Of a stretch of DNA of 64,000 nt, positions 24,942 to 37,500 are shown piece after piece. Where the stretch lies: contig JADNRZ010000009.1 of assembly GCA_015501605.1 (NCBI GenBank), positions 1,674,001 to 1,738,000 of the forward strand, given 5' to 3'. The position numbers and the translations under genes were made by a program. The stretch comes from Panaeolus papilionaceus. Lineage: Eukaryota > Basidiomycota > Agaricomycetes > Agaricales. The notes below the pieces were generated by a model. It made no database searches, was not told the origin of the DNA, and worked only from the letters and a program-made list of their open reading frames with translations. Positions within the stretch are counted from its first letter, which is position 1. Every line of letters begins with the position of its first letter.

Positions 24942-27695
24942 TTTTAATTTCCCCGCATTTCTCCGTTGTCTTTCCGTTCGCTCTCTCTGCACGCGCTAAT
25001 CTCTCCCGCCTCACTTCGTTCCTGCACATGATTCCCGACACTTCATACAACGGCAAAAACATATCCACGCCATGCCGAATACACTGGCAAAGGCACATAG
25101 ACACGGAAATGAACTGATATCACAACTCTGATATGAAAAATGTCATTATGTATGGAAAATGTAAAAAAGCACTGAACTAGGCGTGAAAAAATCTGCATAA
25201 AGCGTACATCCTCTTGACTCTCCGATGACAGCCCCGTGCTCATCGATCCTCCGGCGTCGTCGAATGCGCGGAGTGGTTAATCATAGCTGGCGGATAAAGA
25301 TAGCCTCTAGAGTGTCTGTTTTAGACCTACCGGAGAGGAGTGAGTCAAATGAATGCGATACCATGAAATCAGCATGTGCGGATGTCTGATCACGAGTCCC
25401 CGCCGACCATGTCATCTACTCTTCCCCACGTCCAAATGAACAGTAACGGCTACACATCAGCTCTGCATTAAATATTAAAATGAACGTTTCATCCCCATCT
25501 TGTATACAGAAACAGAAAGACAAACCGTAAGCTAACCTAACCCAGACTTAATCTTGTCAAAACCCAGGTCGTCTGATTCTCGACAGTCGTCATACTTCTG
25601 CCTCGAGTTTGCTCTGCCGTACATACGCCTAATACTTAGTAGCAAGGTGATTGAAGATTATCAGTTAGTATGTTTTAATTTCGTGAATGGATCTCAAGAC
25701 GTTAATATTCGTTCTTGAGCTTCTTGGAATATCATAACGCGCTCCGCCATGATCTCTTCAATGACGCACTCATGTCGTCCTTCCAAGTTCAACAATCCAA
25801 TCAAACAGATCACTCACCTCGGCGCCTCACCCTCTCACTCTCTCACCCACAATCACCATCGGTGGTGGTTCGAACCAAAACATACCTTAACGGGTAGTCT
25901 ATCATCTCAACCCACTCAGAGTATCCACTGCACGTCCAAGCGATTCTCACCGTTACTGTACCTATTATCCATTTAAACATTGTCGGTTTCCGATTTCGAA
26001 CCATGCCAATGTTCTGTCGTGGAGCTCATTTTACGCTCTTCGACCCTGTTTTCTCATTAAGTTTTTTTTTTGCAGGACGGTCTTATCTTTTCACGTCGAA
26101 CAATAATAACCACCGAGGAAAGCAAGAGTGATGTCGACGATGACGCTCGTTCGACGACGCTTTGATCATGAGGGTGCAGCTGTTCTTTCTTCTTATTCGT
26201 ACAAGGGGTTATTTTTAGGGAGGGGTTGGACCCTCTTTTCTTTTGCATCCTATCGTATCATAAGACGAACGACAGTTGACGGAGGCCCATGCGATGGTGA
26301 ACGGAAGGTTCTTTCAATACAGAAAGAAAAGCTTCGATATGTAGATAATCAACGTCGCGTCTTGTCAAATCTCAGTCATAACCTAGTCATCAACCAGCTC
26401 TAAACAAGCTCACTCAATTCAGCGCCCAACTCAGTCACCCTTAACGCGTCCCTCAGGTCCTTCGGGCGTCCCTTGGCGCATTGAGTGGTTGTGACATACG
26501 TTGGAGCTGAAGGTTAATTCACGAGGCGCGATAGGAATGATCGTTGACTATTCGAGTCGTCGGCGTTTGATTAATTTTTTTTCTTTTAATCTTCGGCTTT
26601 GATATTCAAGTAAGTTAGCTGTTGACGTCGGGTTTTCTTATCTTTCTTTCATTTTCTGTTCTGTTCTTTTTGTTTGAGCCCTGTTCTGATTACCATGTAT
26701 GTATGACTACTCGAAGTGGCTCCATACGTACATGTGTAGAATATAACGTCGAATCTGACGTCGTCCGTCAGATGTCAGAAATGTCAGATTTGCGGAGGGT
26801 AATGGCAAAACTCTACCTACCTACCTACGTATCTCGACGCTTTGTCTCGCTTCGGGATGCTGAAACTCGAATGTAAACTTGCACGGAAACACGTCGTCGA
26901 ATCGATAATCCAAATGCAGTCTCGAATGCTTATGATTATTCGATGTGTATCCATGACAAGTAATCACCCCCGCCCTCGATACTTACCACCCAACTCCTCT
27001 CGACACTCGAGCTCCTATCACGGTCCCTACCTACAGCACCCATCGAGTTGGGTATTTCCTTGTTACATCGATATACCCTAGTATCCATCGACCTCCTATC
27101 TTCGTAAGTGATTATCCTCTGCGTCTCTGTACTTACCCTTTCCCAATCCCGGTATCGAAGCAACACGCAACAAAACCCGCCACACAGGGCCAGATTTCGC
27201 TCGCTCGAGGGGATATGTAAGTAAATCCCTGGACTTGAGCGCGAGTTGGCCGTTGAACCTGTGGCGCCAACGCGACATTCAAAGGCAGCTTGATATCATC
27301 ATGTCATTTCTAGCTTATCATGGCAGTGGCGCTGAAGTTGAAGGGGATAAGCCTCAAAATAAAAATACGGGATAGAGAGAGGTCGGAAAGGGCGGGGCGG
27401 GTGGCGCGCCAAGCCCCCAATCCTCTTCCTAGAGTGGGTGATTATCATCCCTCCCCGAGCCTTCCCTGAGCCATCCTTGATGGTGTGGCTGCTGGTGGTG
27501 ATGATGATGGTGGTGATGGCAGACGCACGTTGGAGGGTCCCCGCCAATCGATGCTCTGCATCGTTGGGAGGTTAAAGGCAGGCTAAATGAGCCAAGGCTG
27601 ATGTGGGGGAAAGGCACGGGATGTCTGCGGTGATGAGGTTGAATCGATGTGCGTCGTTCGTTGGGTTGGTCAAATGAGCCACGGAGCAGGTACAA

Positions 27696-27724
27696 GGAGG
27701 GAGAGGGAGGGAGGGGAGGGGAGA
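27696..27724 (+). repeat. G-rich tract (G-quadruplex motif)
   Basis: Runs of two to four G separated by single A residues (GGAGGGAGAGGGAGGGAGGG and on). It resembles the tract at 20558, on the same strand and on the other side of the Ecl1-like gene. Confidence 0.65.
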
Positions 27725-27937
27725 CCCTGTTCCTGTTTAGGAAACGAAAGCATTGCGATGCACCGCAACGCGAAGAGAAAGCGGGATGGAAAGGGTCAAT
27801 TGAATTGACTTCATCTCGAGAATAGATAACTCGAATGATTGAATAGACTTCTAATGAATGTGTAGTATCAGTATACAGACGACTGAATAGCGGCTACAAA
27901 ACATCCGAGCGCTACGGACCCTAAGGCTCGACGCGCC

Positions 27938-27970
27938 AGGTCAGGTCAGGTCAGGTCAGGTCAAGTCAAG
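27938..27970 (+). repeat. AGGTC pentanucleotide repeat
   Basis: Five tandem copies of AGGTC followed by two AAGTC variants. It is a short microsatellite. Confidence 0.85.
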
Positions 27971-28449
27971 TTATTCATTCCATCCACGTTTCGAAATTTC
28001 GAAGCATCACATCTGAGGAGGTGTGTACACGTACATCTTTCAAGGATAATTTATTCTTCGACTCGAGATTACATTTTTTGTTTATTGTATGCGTATAGAC
28101 GCCGTTCTGGATAAACCAAAGCCTGATATACTGGCGCAGTGGCGCATCTTAGCGTAAGATTTCGGTGCGGCTTTGCTAAATCTAGTAGATACTGCAACGT
28201 TCGAACTGCGCGCGTGAATCATTTGAAATAACCAGGTCTGTCGTAGTGATAATAATAAATGCTTACCTATGTCAAATGAAATAAAACATTCAAGCGCGCC
28301 ACCAATGTTACCTTTACCAGTGGTGAATGGTGACTGCCATTTCAAGTTCAAATTTCACTACGCGTTAAATAAGTTTAACTTAGCTTGAGATAAGTTCTGT
28401 TTATTTCGATCCCCTGTCTGTCGTCCATATCCAACATAACTTCAGCGAC

Positions 28450-28548
28450 CATGGCCACCGACGATCCTTGGAGTGTTCGTCATAGAGTCCGACTTTCGCT
28501 CGACGAAGAGGTTGAGCGGATTCAAATTTTTAGTCCAAGAACAAGTCA
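28450..28548 (+). CDS. Possible first exon of a small or truncated gene
   Basis: An ATG in a good context (GACCATGG) opens MATDDPWSVRHRVRLSLDEE followed by VERIQIFSPRTSQ and a stop at about 28551. The charged, helix-prone sequence looks like a genuine N-terminus. A GTCAGT after SPRT could be a donor; using AAG at about 28580 as acceptor extends the frame by some 18 codons, but that intron would be only 39 bases. No family is recognised and no continuation is convincing, so a truncated gene or chance are both possible. Confidence 0.2.
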
Positions 28549-28551
28549 GTG

Positions 28552-31500
28552 ACGGTGATGCATCCGTCTGCCGATCTCCCAAGACCTCCTGAGCAAATGT
28601 GAACCGGTGGCCTTCACGACCGAGGCACATCTGCGAATTTGAAACGAGGAAGTGATGGCTCGAGGTGAGCGGAATTTTACTTCTCGTTTGAAGCATTGAA
28701 TTTCGAGTCTTGGGTCGACGATAACCGGTAACTAGTACCTTCTATTCGATGCGTTGACCTAGTAGCAAAGTAATTAACCGACGGGAGCTCCTAAGTTGTT
28801 AGCGGGAAAAATGTCGAAGCAGTCCTAAAAATTGGTGGCACGTTAACCACGCTAGCATAGATATCAAGCTATGATCCTAACGTATGATGATTCCTACCCT
28901 AAGGACTATCCAACCCTCCTTACGGTCTTCCCAGTTAGTCTAGCACCGAGCTGTCAAAAAAAATCGCGTGCGTGCGGCGTTTGAATTGAACTGAATTGAT
29001 CCATTTGATCCATTCCATGCACCATTTGGGTGCTTATGTACATAAGTAAGTGAGCAACGTCGGGGACTGATGGACCGCGCAATTCAATTTCAGGTAGGGT
29101 ATGTGCGACGCCAAGCCCCGAACCTTTGACTTATACATACTGCACTTTGGATAGTTGGTCAACGTGCTCGAAACCACGAAGCCTGAAGGGTCGACCGCCA
29201 AACTATTGGTCTCCGCTCTGCAAAATCCCGGTCATGGTCATGCGGCGGCGCGTTGCCTTGAATTCATTGAAACTGTTCGAGCTTGGGGAGGGTCGGCGTA
29301 CCGCCAGGAATTTAAATAATCAATAGGTACGAAATGATACGGGTCGGCGCGCTGCGGTGCTAATGGTAACGTACGTTGGAGACTTACTGATGCAGTTATG
29401 CTTTGGGTCCGGTCAGGGCTGTGGGGTTTTTTGGAAATGAGGATCTGCGCTGGTTGGTCTGTGCGCACTGTGCACTGTATGTTTTTTGAATTTTCAAAAT
29501 GGGACTGGTCTGGTGAAGCAAACAGAAAAGCAACAATGTAAGTAAGGAATATTTCGAATGAATTTCTCCAAGCTAATTAGTGCGGTTTGAGTTTTAAGGT
29601 CAGCCAGCCAAGCTTGAGCGTTGATTGAATGCTCAACCGAAAAAGCCCAATAAATTGCGTAAAATAAAATAAAAAGTCGTATCGTGCCATGGGCTGAAAG
29701 GGGCGAATATGTAAATGCTTGCATTTTGTTGGGGCGGGGTAGAGGGCACGCTTATTGCTTTGCTTCGTGCTTTACTTGCTGTGTCGTAACGACATACAGG
29801 GCAGGGAAGGCGGGGAGTGCTAAGTTGGGGCTAAGTGCTGGCTACGTATGCTAGGGGTGATAACGGCTCGCTGGTAGTTAGCAGGGACGAACGACGCTAA
29901 CTGCCAACTTGCCTGTCACCAAAGCTGCCACTTTAGCAAAACCTAACGTTGTGTGTTCGTTAGCATATACGAATAAACGAGGGTTTGAAGCTCAAAGGTC
30001 GCTTTAGGGTGACCGCTTTGTACTTGGTTTCATTTCAATATCGATGACATGACTGGTAACTGTCTAGTGCTCGATGCTCGTTGTTAGCAGTGATAGGAGG
30101 ACAATCCAGAGCCCATTTTAGGCAGGATTTTACAATTATTTCAGGGCTGCTTTAAATTCTTAAGCAAGGGGCGGGAAATGTTTTCGTTGGTACCGATTCT
30201 GATTTGACGTTGGTCATGGTATGGTGCTTTCCGAATTTGTATGTGGCTGCATTTCACTTGGCCCTGTGTTTGTTTTTCCTCTTTTTTCGACTTTCTTTTT
30301 TGGTCATGTCCAGCGCTCGAGGCGAATTGTGAGCGACGGTCGTCCTGCCAGTGTGATGATTAGATTAATGAAACTTAAGTACATCTGATCAAATCATTGG
30401 AATGGTCCCATTCCTTCACGTCGACGTTAAGCACAGACAAACGCAACAGTAATTTGAGACTGAAAAAGTAAACTTCGAGCCTTTCATATAAGCCTTTAGG
30501 TGTGACCCGTCCACGGCGAAGTCGATTCGAGCGGAAGACCCCAGTTGTGAGGATGTAAATGTCCCCGTGGATGAAAACTCAGAAACTCTAACTTTACGCG
30601 CACCCCACGCGATTGAACGCTCTCCCGCCTGCTAACCATCCAGTTAGGTATCTACAATACACCGGCAAAACCATGCATAGCGAGCTTACTCTCAAGTTAC
30701 TCATCGCCAGCTCATCTTAACTCACGGTAAGCTAAGATGGCATCCGAGGCCTGAAGGCGAGTGTGGGGAATTTAGAGTTGAATGCGGCAACAGCGTCAGA
30801 ATCGGAGGTCAAATGCCGGACGATGTCGACCCTCCGTTCCTCTCCATCGACTGAGTAAAAAATACTCAAATTCAATGATGTACTTGCTCATCCATTGGCC
30901 CCGCGTGATGTGATTTAATTCGAGAGACGCGAGCGGACTCGAGGACTCACGCTCGGATCCACTGTCCAACCAGAATGAGGTTTAAATTTAAGTTTTCGAT
31001 GCTTTTCGAGCATGTTCGTGTGCTAGTGGGTTATTTTTATGGATATTACGCTATTTTTAACCTTTTATCTTTGCCACCATCAGTGTAGGAGGTGTTATCA
31101 AGTTGTGGTCGGGGTTGTTAGGTGGCGCGGCACCATCTGCGTCGTGATTTGGTTCTAACACGTCTTGCCTCGCTTGAAAGAGTCCAATCAGCATCATGTC
31201 TCAACACCGCACCGAACTCCCACATCCCCGCCCCACGCGGCGCGCTAAAGTTTCAATGTGTTCTCTGATTACAGTTCACACTTCGATTATTCCTTAAAGC
31301 TTATAGGAGTCCCCAGCTGCGCGTTGTTATCTATTCACTTAAATGCCTTATAATTTGACTACGTGATGTAGTGATTGCATTATATTGATCCCACCGCGGG
31401 TTAGCGCGCGTGTTGGCTGGGCAATCAAGGAATTGGAAATAAGAAACATTCACTAGGCAGTGCAGCAGCGTAGCTTAGCGAGTCGCCTGGCCCCATACTC

Positions 31501-34500
31501 AGACTGCTCGCTTCGGGATGTATATACTCAATAAGCAGCCAATGGCGTAACTTTTTGACTGCGTTGAAGAAAGTTTGCCGTGTTGCCTACGACATACCTG
31601 CATTACCCACCCTCGGTGGAAAATCATATTGCAGCCGCGCAGTGGGTCGGTTAGGTGTGGTTGGTAGGCAACCCCAGAGTGCTCTACGCCGCAACCCACA
31701 CACCTTTTTTAGCATTCACGACATCCCCAGGATTGTGGGTGTATTTTGACCACATGAGCTACTTAAAGAGGACATGTGGTTGAATTTTATGATAATCGCT
31801 CTTCGGATTGAAGCTTCGTGGTTGAACACTGGTTATCGAAGCACAGATGTGTTGACTCGGTGAACAACCACAGTAAGGGTTGTCCTATTGAGGCGACCTC
31901 ACAACAGTTTAGGCAAGGTAAAGGGTTATTCAAGTTTAACTTTTTGTTTAAGCCACTTATCCTAGTTATCCTGGTCCTCGCCTCCAGCGCGAATCCCCAT
32001 GTTTCACGGAAAAGGGAAATCATTGTTGCCAATTCGAGCGCGACAACAACTCCTATTCTCAGATAATCAAACAATTACCTGTCCCTTCAAAGCATCTGCA
32101 CCCAAGCTTACCTGTTCGAGGATCCCTTTCAACAACAAACTTGTCATGCTTTCATATCAGACTAGCAACCACCGCCATGCACTAGGTCTCATGATGAAGA
32201 ATCACGTCAAGTTCTCATTCATGACGAGTCACTTTCAGGGTATATTAAACACCTGCGGATACAGACAAACAAGCTGCGCATGTCCGAAGCGAGGCATTTG
32301 CATGCCTCGAGGAGTTCAGAACGCAGCCTGAGAGGCCCACGATCACCTTGACACCCAACCATCCAATTACCCATTGAATATCACTCGCCGTTGTGGCCGT
32401 TTTGAATGGCCAACTAGTATCCGAAGGGTCCCTCCCCAGCCGCCCTTGTCACCTGTCAGTCCAGACCTTGATTCATATCTACCTTTCCGTTGATGACCTA
32501 CGGCTTGTGTCCTCTTTGTTGTGTTGTCTTGTTGAAGTGTTCAACCAATTGAATGACTTGTTACGGCTTTGAATGGGGAGGACAGATTTGGCGTGATAGG
32601 TATGATATCAGTGGCGTTTAAGCCGTTTCTGTTTTGCCCTTGCCCCTCCCCCCGCTTCCCCGGATTTCCCCACATGGCCTAACCACTCAATGCACGCGCA
32701 AAAATTTCCTTATTCCACATTCAAACCTTTCAGTGGGACAAATGATTTCATTTTGGGATTCGGGAATGTCACAAGATAAGTCAAATTAATATCTCGTCAG
32801 GAGGGGCGACTCGGTCGAACGTTCGTTGGGAGGATTACGAGCAGTCTACGTATGTGGAGGGGTCAGGACGCAAAATTTGTTTTAGGTGATCCTCGAGGCA
32901 CTGAGGACTCGTTCATTTGCAGTGTGGGGCGGTGGTATGTATGTTATTATCTCTGTGCTACAGCAGTGCGTACTGTGATGTCGAGGGTCAGCTGTTCTTT
33001 TTGCTGCATTTTACTGGCTGTGACGAACAGACTCGGGGGGAGATTCCCTGTTTTGCTGACGACACGTTTTCAAGATTCGGATGCTCGGGCAATCGGAGAG
33101 GCGGGCTCACGGGCTCAATGACAATGAACTTACCACTTTCGTTCCGCTCTTGCCTCTTCTGGTCTCGGGAGTCGCTCGGGAGTTATGTTGAAATTTCCAT
33201 ACTTAACTGATTACTACCCTTTACTGCCTCCTCACGACGGTTAGTGCACATCTAGGTATCACAGTTGATGAGAAACAAATGAAGGGTAAATCAGAGAAAA
33301 AGGAAAATAAAATGATGCAGAAATACGCACTTGAGTGCCTGCACAGCGTCCGTTTCTCCGACAAATCTCCTCTTAAGGTTTTGGATCGTCATCCAGGGTC
33401 CCTTTCAGCGCCCAAAACCTCATCTCTGGTCGCGACATACCCTTTCTGGATATGCAGTCGGCAGCGTCGGTACGAACTCAATGTAAGCTAGCTGTGAATG
33501 ATGTTTTCACTGACCTTCAGTCCCTGAAGGCGTGCACTGACGTGCGGACTCGTGCTCGTGGATCTTATCCATGGTTCGAGTGGCTTATCGATTCACACCA
33601 TGATAATTACGTTTTAATCTGTGAAATTCACAAATATATTTGCCTAGTCCCCCACGCGCCTCAACCGCCCTATCGATTCGTCGGCCCTTACCCGCCACAT
33701 TATTGAGGTGGAAAACTTGTGTGTTATCACATCGCTCATGCGACAGGGCACGCGGTCAGATAAGTGGGGGTATATTAATCAGATAAGTCTCCCTGACGAA
33801 CGAGTTGGGATTGTGAAGGTGGGTTATCTCGAAGCTAAATCTGTGGAGATTAACTGATGTGCACTAAAAGGCGGTCATGAAAGAGGAAGCTTTATGACGA
33901 GGTTGGACATAGGATTAGCTTTCTGGGTCATCAGGTTTGAGTTTCGGTGTCTGTGTTGCTATTGGACCAATCTCGAAGAAAAGAAAATCGGTGCTTTTGA
34001 CCTCGACAAATGCGAGCATTGGATTCCTTAAAATGCTTGAGCAGGACACGCACCTCATTCAAGTTGAGGCGAAGTGCGACGGGAGTGTCTTTCTTCGTAT
34101 TCATTTGCTGCTGCATCGTGTTTTCTTTTTTTGTTCTTTTTTTCTGAAATTCCCTTGTTTCGCTTTCCCTCGATATTCAATCAACATGACCATGCAAAAT
34201 AGAATACGTGGAAATTCTGCATGTCTGCTTTTTTACATAGTGAGGCCATCGGCGGCCTGACATCCAGGATGATACTTAGAATTACATTATGTCCCGAAAT
34301 AAGCCTATCGTGTCAGTGAGCCATCGGAGCAGTGCACCGCAAGCAGACCCTGACGAAACCGTTGCTCCGACAGAAGTGATGAAAAAAATCAAATAATTGA
34401 TAACTTTGTTCATCATGACTATCAAGTCTGGGTTAACTAAGGGGTACAAAGTCGGTTGTGTTTCTGGAGACTTGCTGCGACCTCGATAATATCGATAAGA

Positions 34501-37500
34501 AATCACAAGGAACGTTTATTCAACAAGATATGTTTCCTGCCCAGCGCCTGCTTGATCTTCATGCTACCTGTCGCTGGTTGCAATTTACCACTGACATGTC
34601 ATCATATTTCGTCGTACAGCCTAATTTATGGTTGATCCTCTCGGACTACCCAGTGGCATAGCGGGACGATACCCGAGTGATATACACAAGCCAGGTACAG
34701 TTGCTAACCATCCTGTGCACTGTCCTATCACCGTCACGAGGATAACCAGTTCTGGTGATTGATAAGTAAATTGCTACTTATGAGTTATCTACTGATTGTG
34801 GAGCTGGGTTAATCGTCCCGCTTTTCCGAGCTCGAAGGGTTTTCTCCACCGAAGAGTCGTTGAACAGTATATCAAGGACATTGACAGCTTCCTTCCAGAA
34901 TGGGATGTCCTGATCTTCTCATTAGAACTTCTAAGCGCGTCGACGCGTCGCGTTAAAAACTTGTCTCATCTGCTGGATTTTCAAAACTGAAGACGCGTTA
35001 AAGATCATTCTTTACCTTCTACACGTTCCATAGAACTGTAAATTATAAAGTCATGGAACACTTTAATTAATCCTTTCCGCAGATTTTGAATTGACTCGTA
35101 CGCGTTTGGCACATGGCGAGGCCACACCTTTGAATGGTCCTCATTAATTGCGTCCCCTCGTAAGTAGGTTTAACAAACTTCCAAACCACTCATCAAACGT
35201 ACATCTGTCAACGACTGTTGATGGACGTACTGGACGTACCCCGCGGGGCGGAATTCAAGTGTTTTCGAATTACACCCGCGGGCCGACTATGGACTTCGAT
35301 CGATCGCTTCAAATAGACGCGGACTGATACCAGTTGGGCCGTGCTAATCTATGCTGATTAGAGCCGGAAGAGCATTCTCCGTGTTACAAATGCCTCGATA
35401 TCCCGTGGGGTGGCGATCCGAGGGAGGCTCTTACACTGGCTTCGGATGTAACTTTATTTTTGAGCTTGAGCTAGACAGTGAATAAGACGAGAGACCAATT
35501 GTAGGAGGGAGAAAGGCACACTGGCTGAAGCCAAGGATTTAATAGCAATGCGGCTATACTCCGTTCTTCGAGCAAGCAAACGTGCTGATCGGCATTCTCT
35601 TCGAGGCTACAAGCTTTCCATGGTCTTGTAGGCTATCGATGAACGGAAGGAAGCGGGCGCTGCCCCTGGCTATGGATAGATTGGGTAGCTTACCATGTCG
35701 CTAATGTTTTCGCATCATCTTCATGCTTACACTTATCTAGGAGGATAGGGGATAGCTAACCCACTAAACTTTGGCTCCCGTCTCCGTTAATTTGTGCTCC
35801 GAGCCCGAGCCTCGGACACCGCAGCTTTACATTTTGGATCGCACCAATTACGCAAACAATTCCAACTCTGTGGATAAGCACCTATAAGTATCTCTGCTTA
35901 TACGGCTAGTAGATAAGATGAAGCGTCAATGCATCGCAATGCGGGGATTTAGCCTCCAGCAATTAGGGGCTATGTGACGTACTTGCCAGACTGGGCTCCA
36001 AACCTAGCGTGTGCGCTGGCGTCATGTCAGTATCTATTCTAGTCATCTTAAATAAAGAGCTCAGTCACATTTGTGTATGAATATTTGGATGTTCACATGG
36101 AAGGATGACGCACCTTGGTATTTCAAAACCTTTTACAGATAAGTAGGCAAGGATAGGTAGTCTCTTTGTATTCATGTTATGATCCATCAGAGCGGGTTGA
36201 CCTCGAATATTACTCTCTGCTTTGGGGCTGTGGCTATTGAGCTATCTTTGTCAAGCTTTGACTACAGTACTGGTAATGGGCTCAATGGATCGTTTGTATG
36301 TTTCTTCTATCCGTGTATTCAGAAGCACATACGCAAAACGTGGGTTCGGATGCGAAAGCATCACGAGATGAGTGAGAACCTGAAGGACCGATGCAGGGTC
36401 GGTATCAGTTAATCATTCTTTCCTAATTCAACCATTGTCTTTCTAGGATATTCCTCCAACACATCCCGCAGGCATTCGCCGTGCTATTATTACAGCGATG
36501 AGATTGTAAGTAGTTATACCAGCAGAGGCTCCGTTCTGTTGGATTTGAGCAATCGTCATCATCGTTTTTGAAATGAGCCCGCGATGTCATGGGTTGGTGA
36601 AATGGTTGAGCATGACCGGGATAATTCTCGATGACGTCGCCGAATGTCCATGTTCTCCGAGCTTGCGGAGTTGCTAAACCTCCTCTATTTATTCACCTTC
36701 GGGCACGAAGTACATTTCAAGGAATGGACGAGGTGTATTGAAAGCTGGAATATTGTGGAATATTGTGGGTTGCTAGTCCGTCATCTAAATTCTATGGGAG
36801 CGCTGAGCACTAGGAGTGAAGGACCTATTAAAGTGGGTATCCATCCGCCCACGAGGTATGCTGGAGCCCCTATTTGCTAATCCTCACTCTCACAAATGCA
36901 TCGGCACCGTGTCTACAGTTGTATCATATTTGGGAGCATATAGAATCATCGAACCCAGCTGGTTACGATTGAGTTGTGGCAAGAGCAGGCCACGAGAGCA
37001 TGCGTATCCCACCACCGGGAAACTTGTTTAAAATAACAAGATGCCGAGTCTGCCTTCCGATGAGAGAGAGATTGTTGAAACGTAAACAGCGGAGGCATTA
37101 TAGATTACCTTACAAGTTGCAACTTCTGAATCTGACTTCGCGTGGGGTGTCGTGTGGCCAGAGTATCTGCTTCAGCATCGCTAAGACGTCCAGGTGAGTA
37201 TGAACAGTTAGCATTGCATACAGTCCAATTGATTTAAAGAACACGGAGAATCCTGACATCGCTAAGTGTCGATGCTGTTTCACGCTATAACCACAGTTAG
37301 AGATTCGAGCATTTAGAGTTGGTGAGAAATTTCTCGTCGTTTTTGCGAGGAAGAACCACGGAGAACAGCGAGGAACATGTCGCGAGCTTCGGAGGGCTAT
37401 GTACATAGCTGAGATATGTTGTTGGCGTAAATTTCAAGGGTGAAAAGTTGGCGCTTGGACTTCTATTTTATTTTTCAGTGACCTAAATTTGTGCCGAAGC

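Larger units (their letters stand above)
24649..28449. promoter_or_regulatory. Upstream region of the Ecl1-like gene, about 3.8 kb without genes
   Basis: This holds the presumed promoter of the Ecl1-like gene. Visible structure: an AT-rich tract of TTA/ATT and AAATATTT units at about 24864-24941, CTAC repeats near 26812-26828, a GTG/ATG triplet repeat at about 27479-27518, and the G-rich and AGGTC repeats listed separately. Open frames are short and unrecognised. The length is unusual beside the 300-500 base spacers in the flanking gene blocks. Confidence 0.4.

Noticed and set aside
27429..27695. Frame with an eight-His run
   Set aside because: The His run is the translation of a GTG/ATG triplet repeat, and the frame has no ATG start.
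33931..34116. Small hydrophilic minus-strand ORF beginning MQQQMNTKKD
   Set aside because: Only 61 codons in DNA with many equal-sized frames, and no introns, neighbours or motif to support it.
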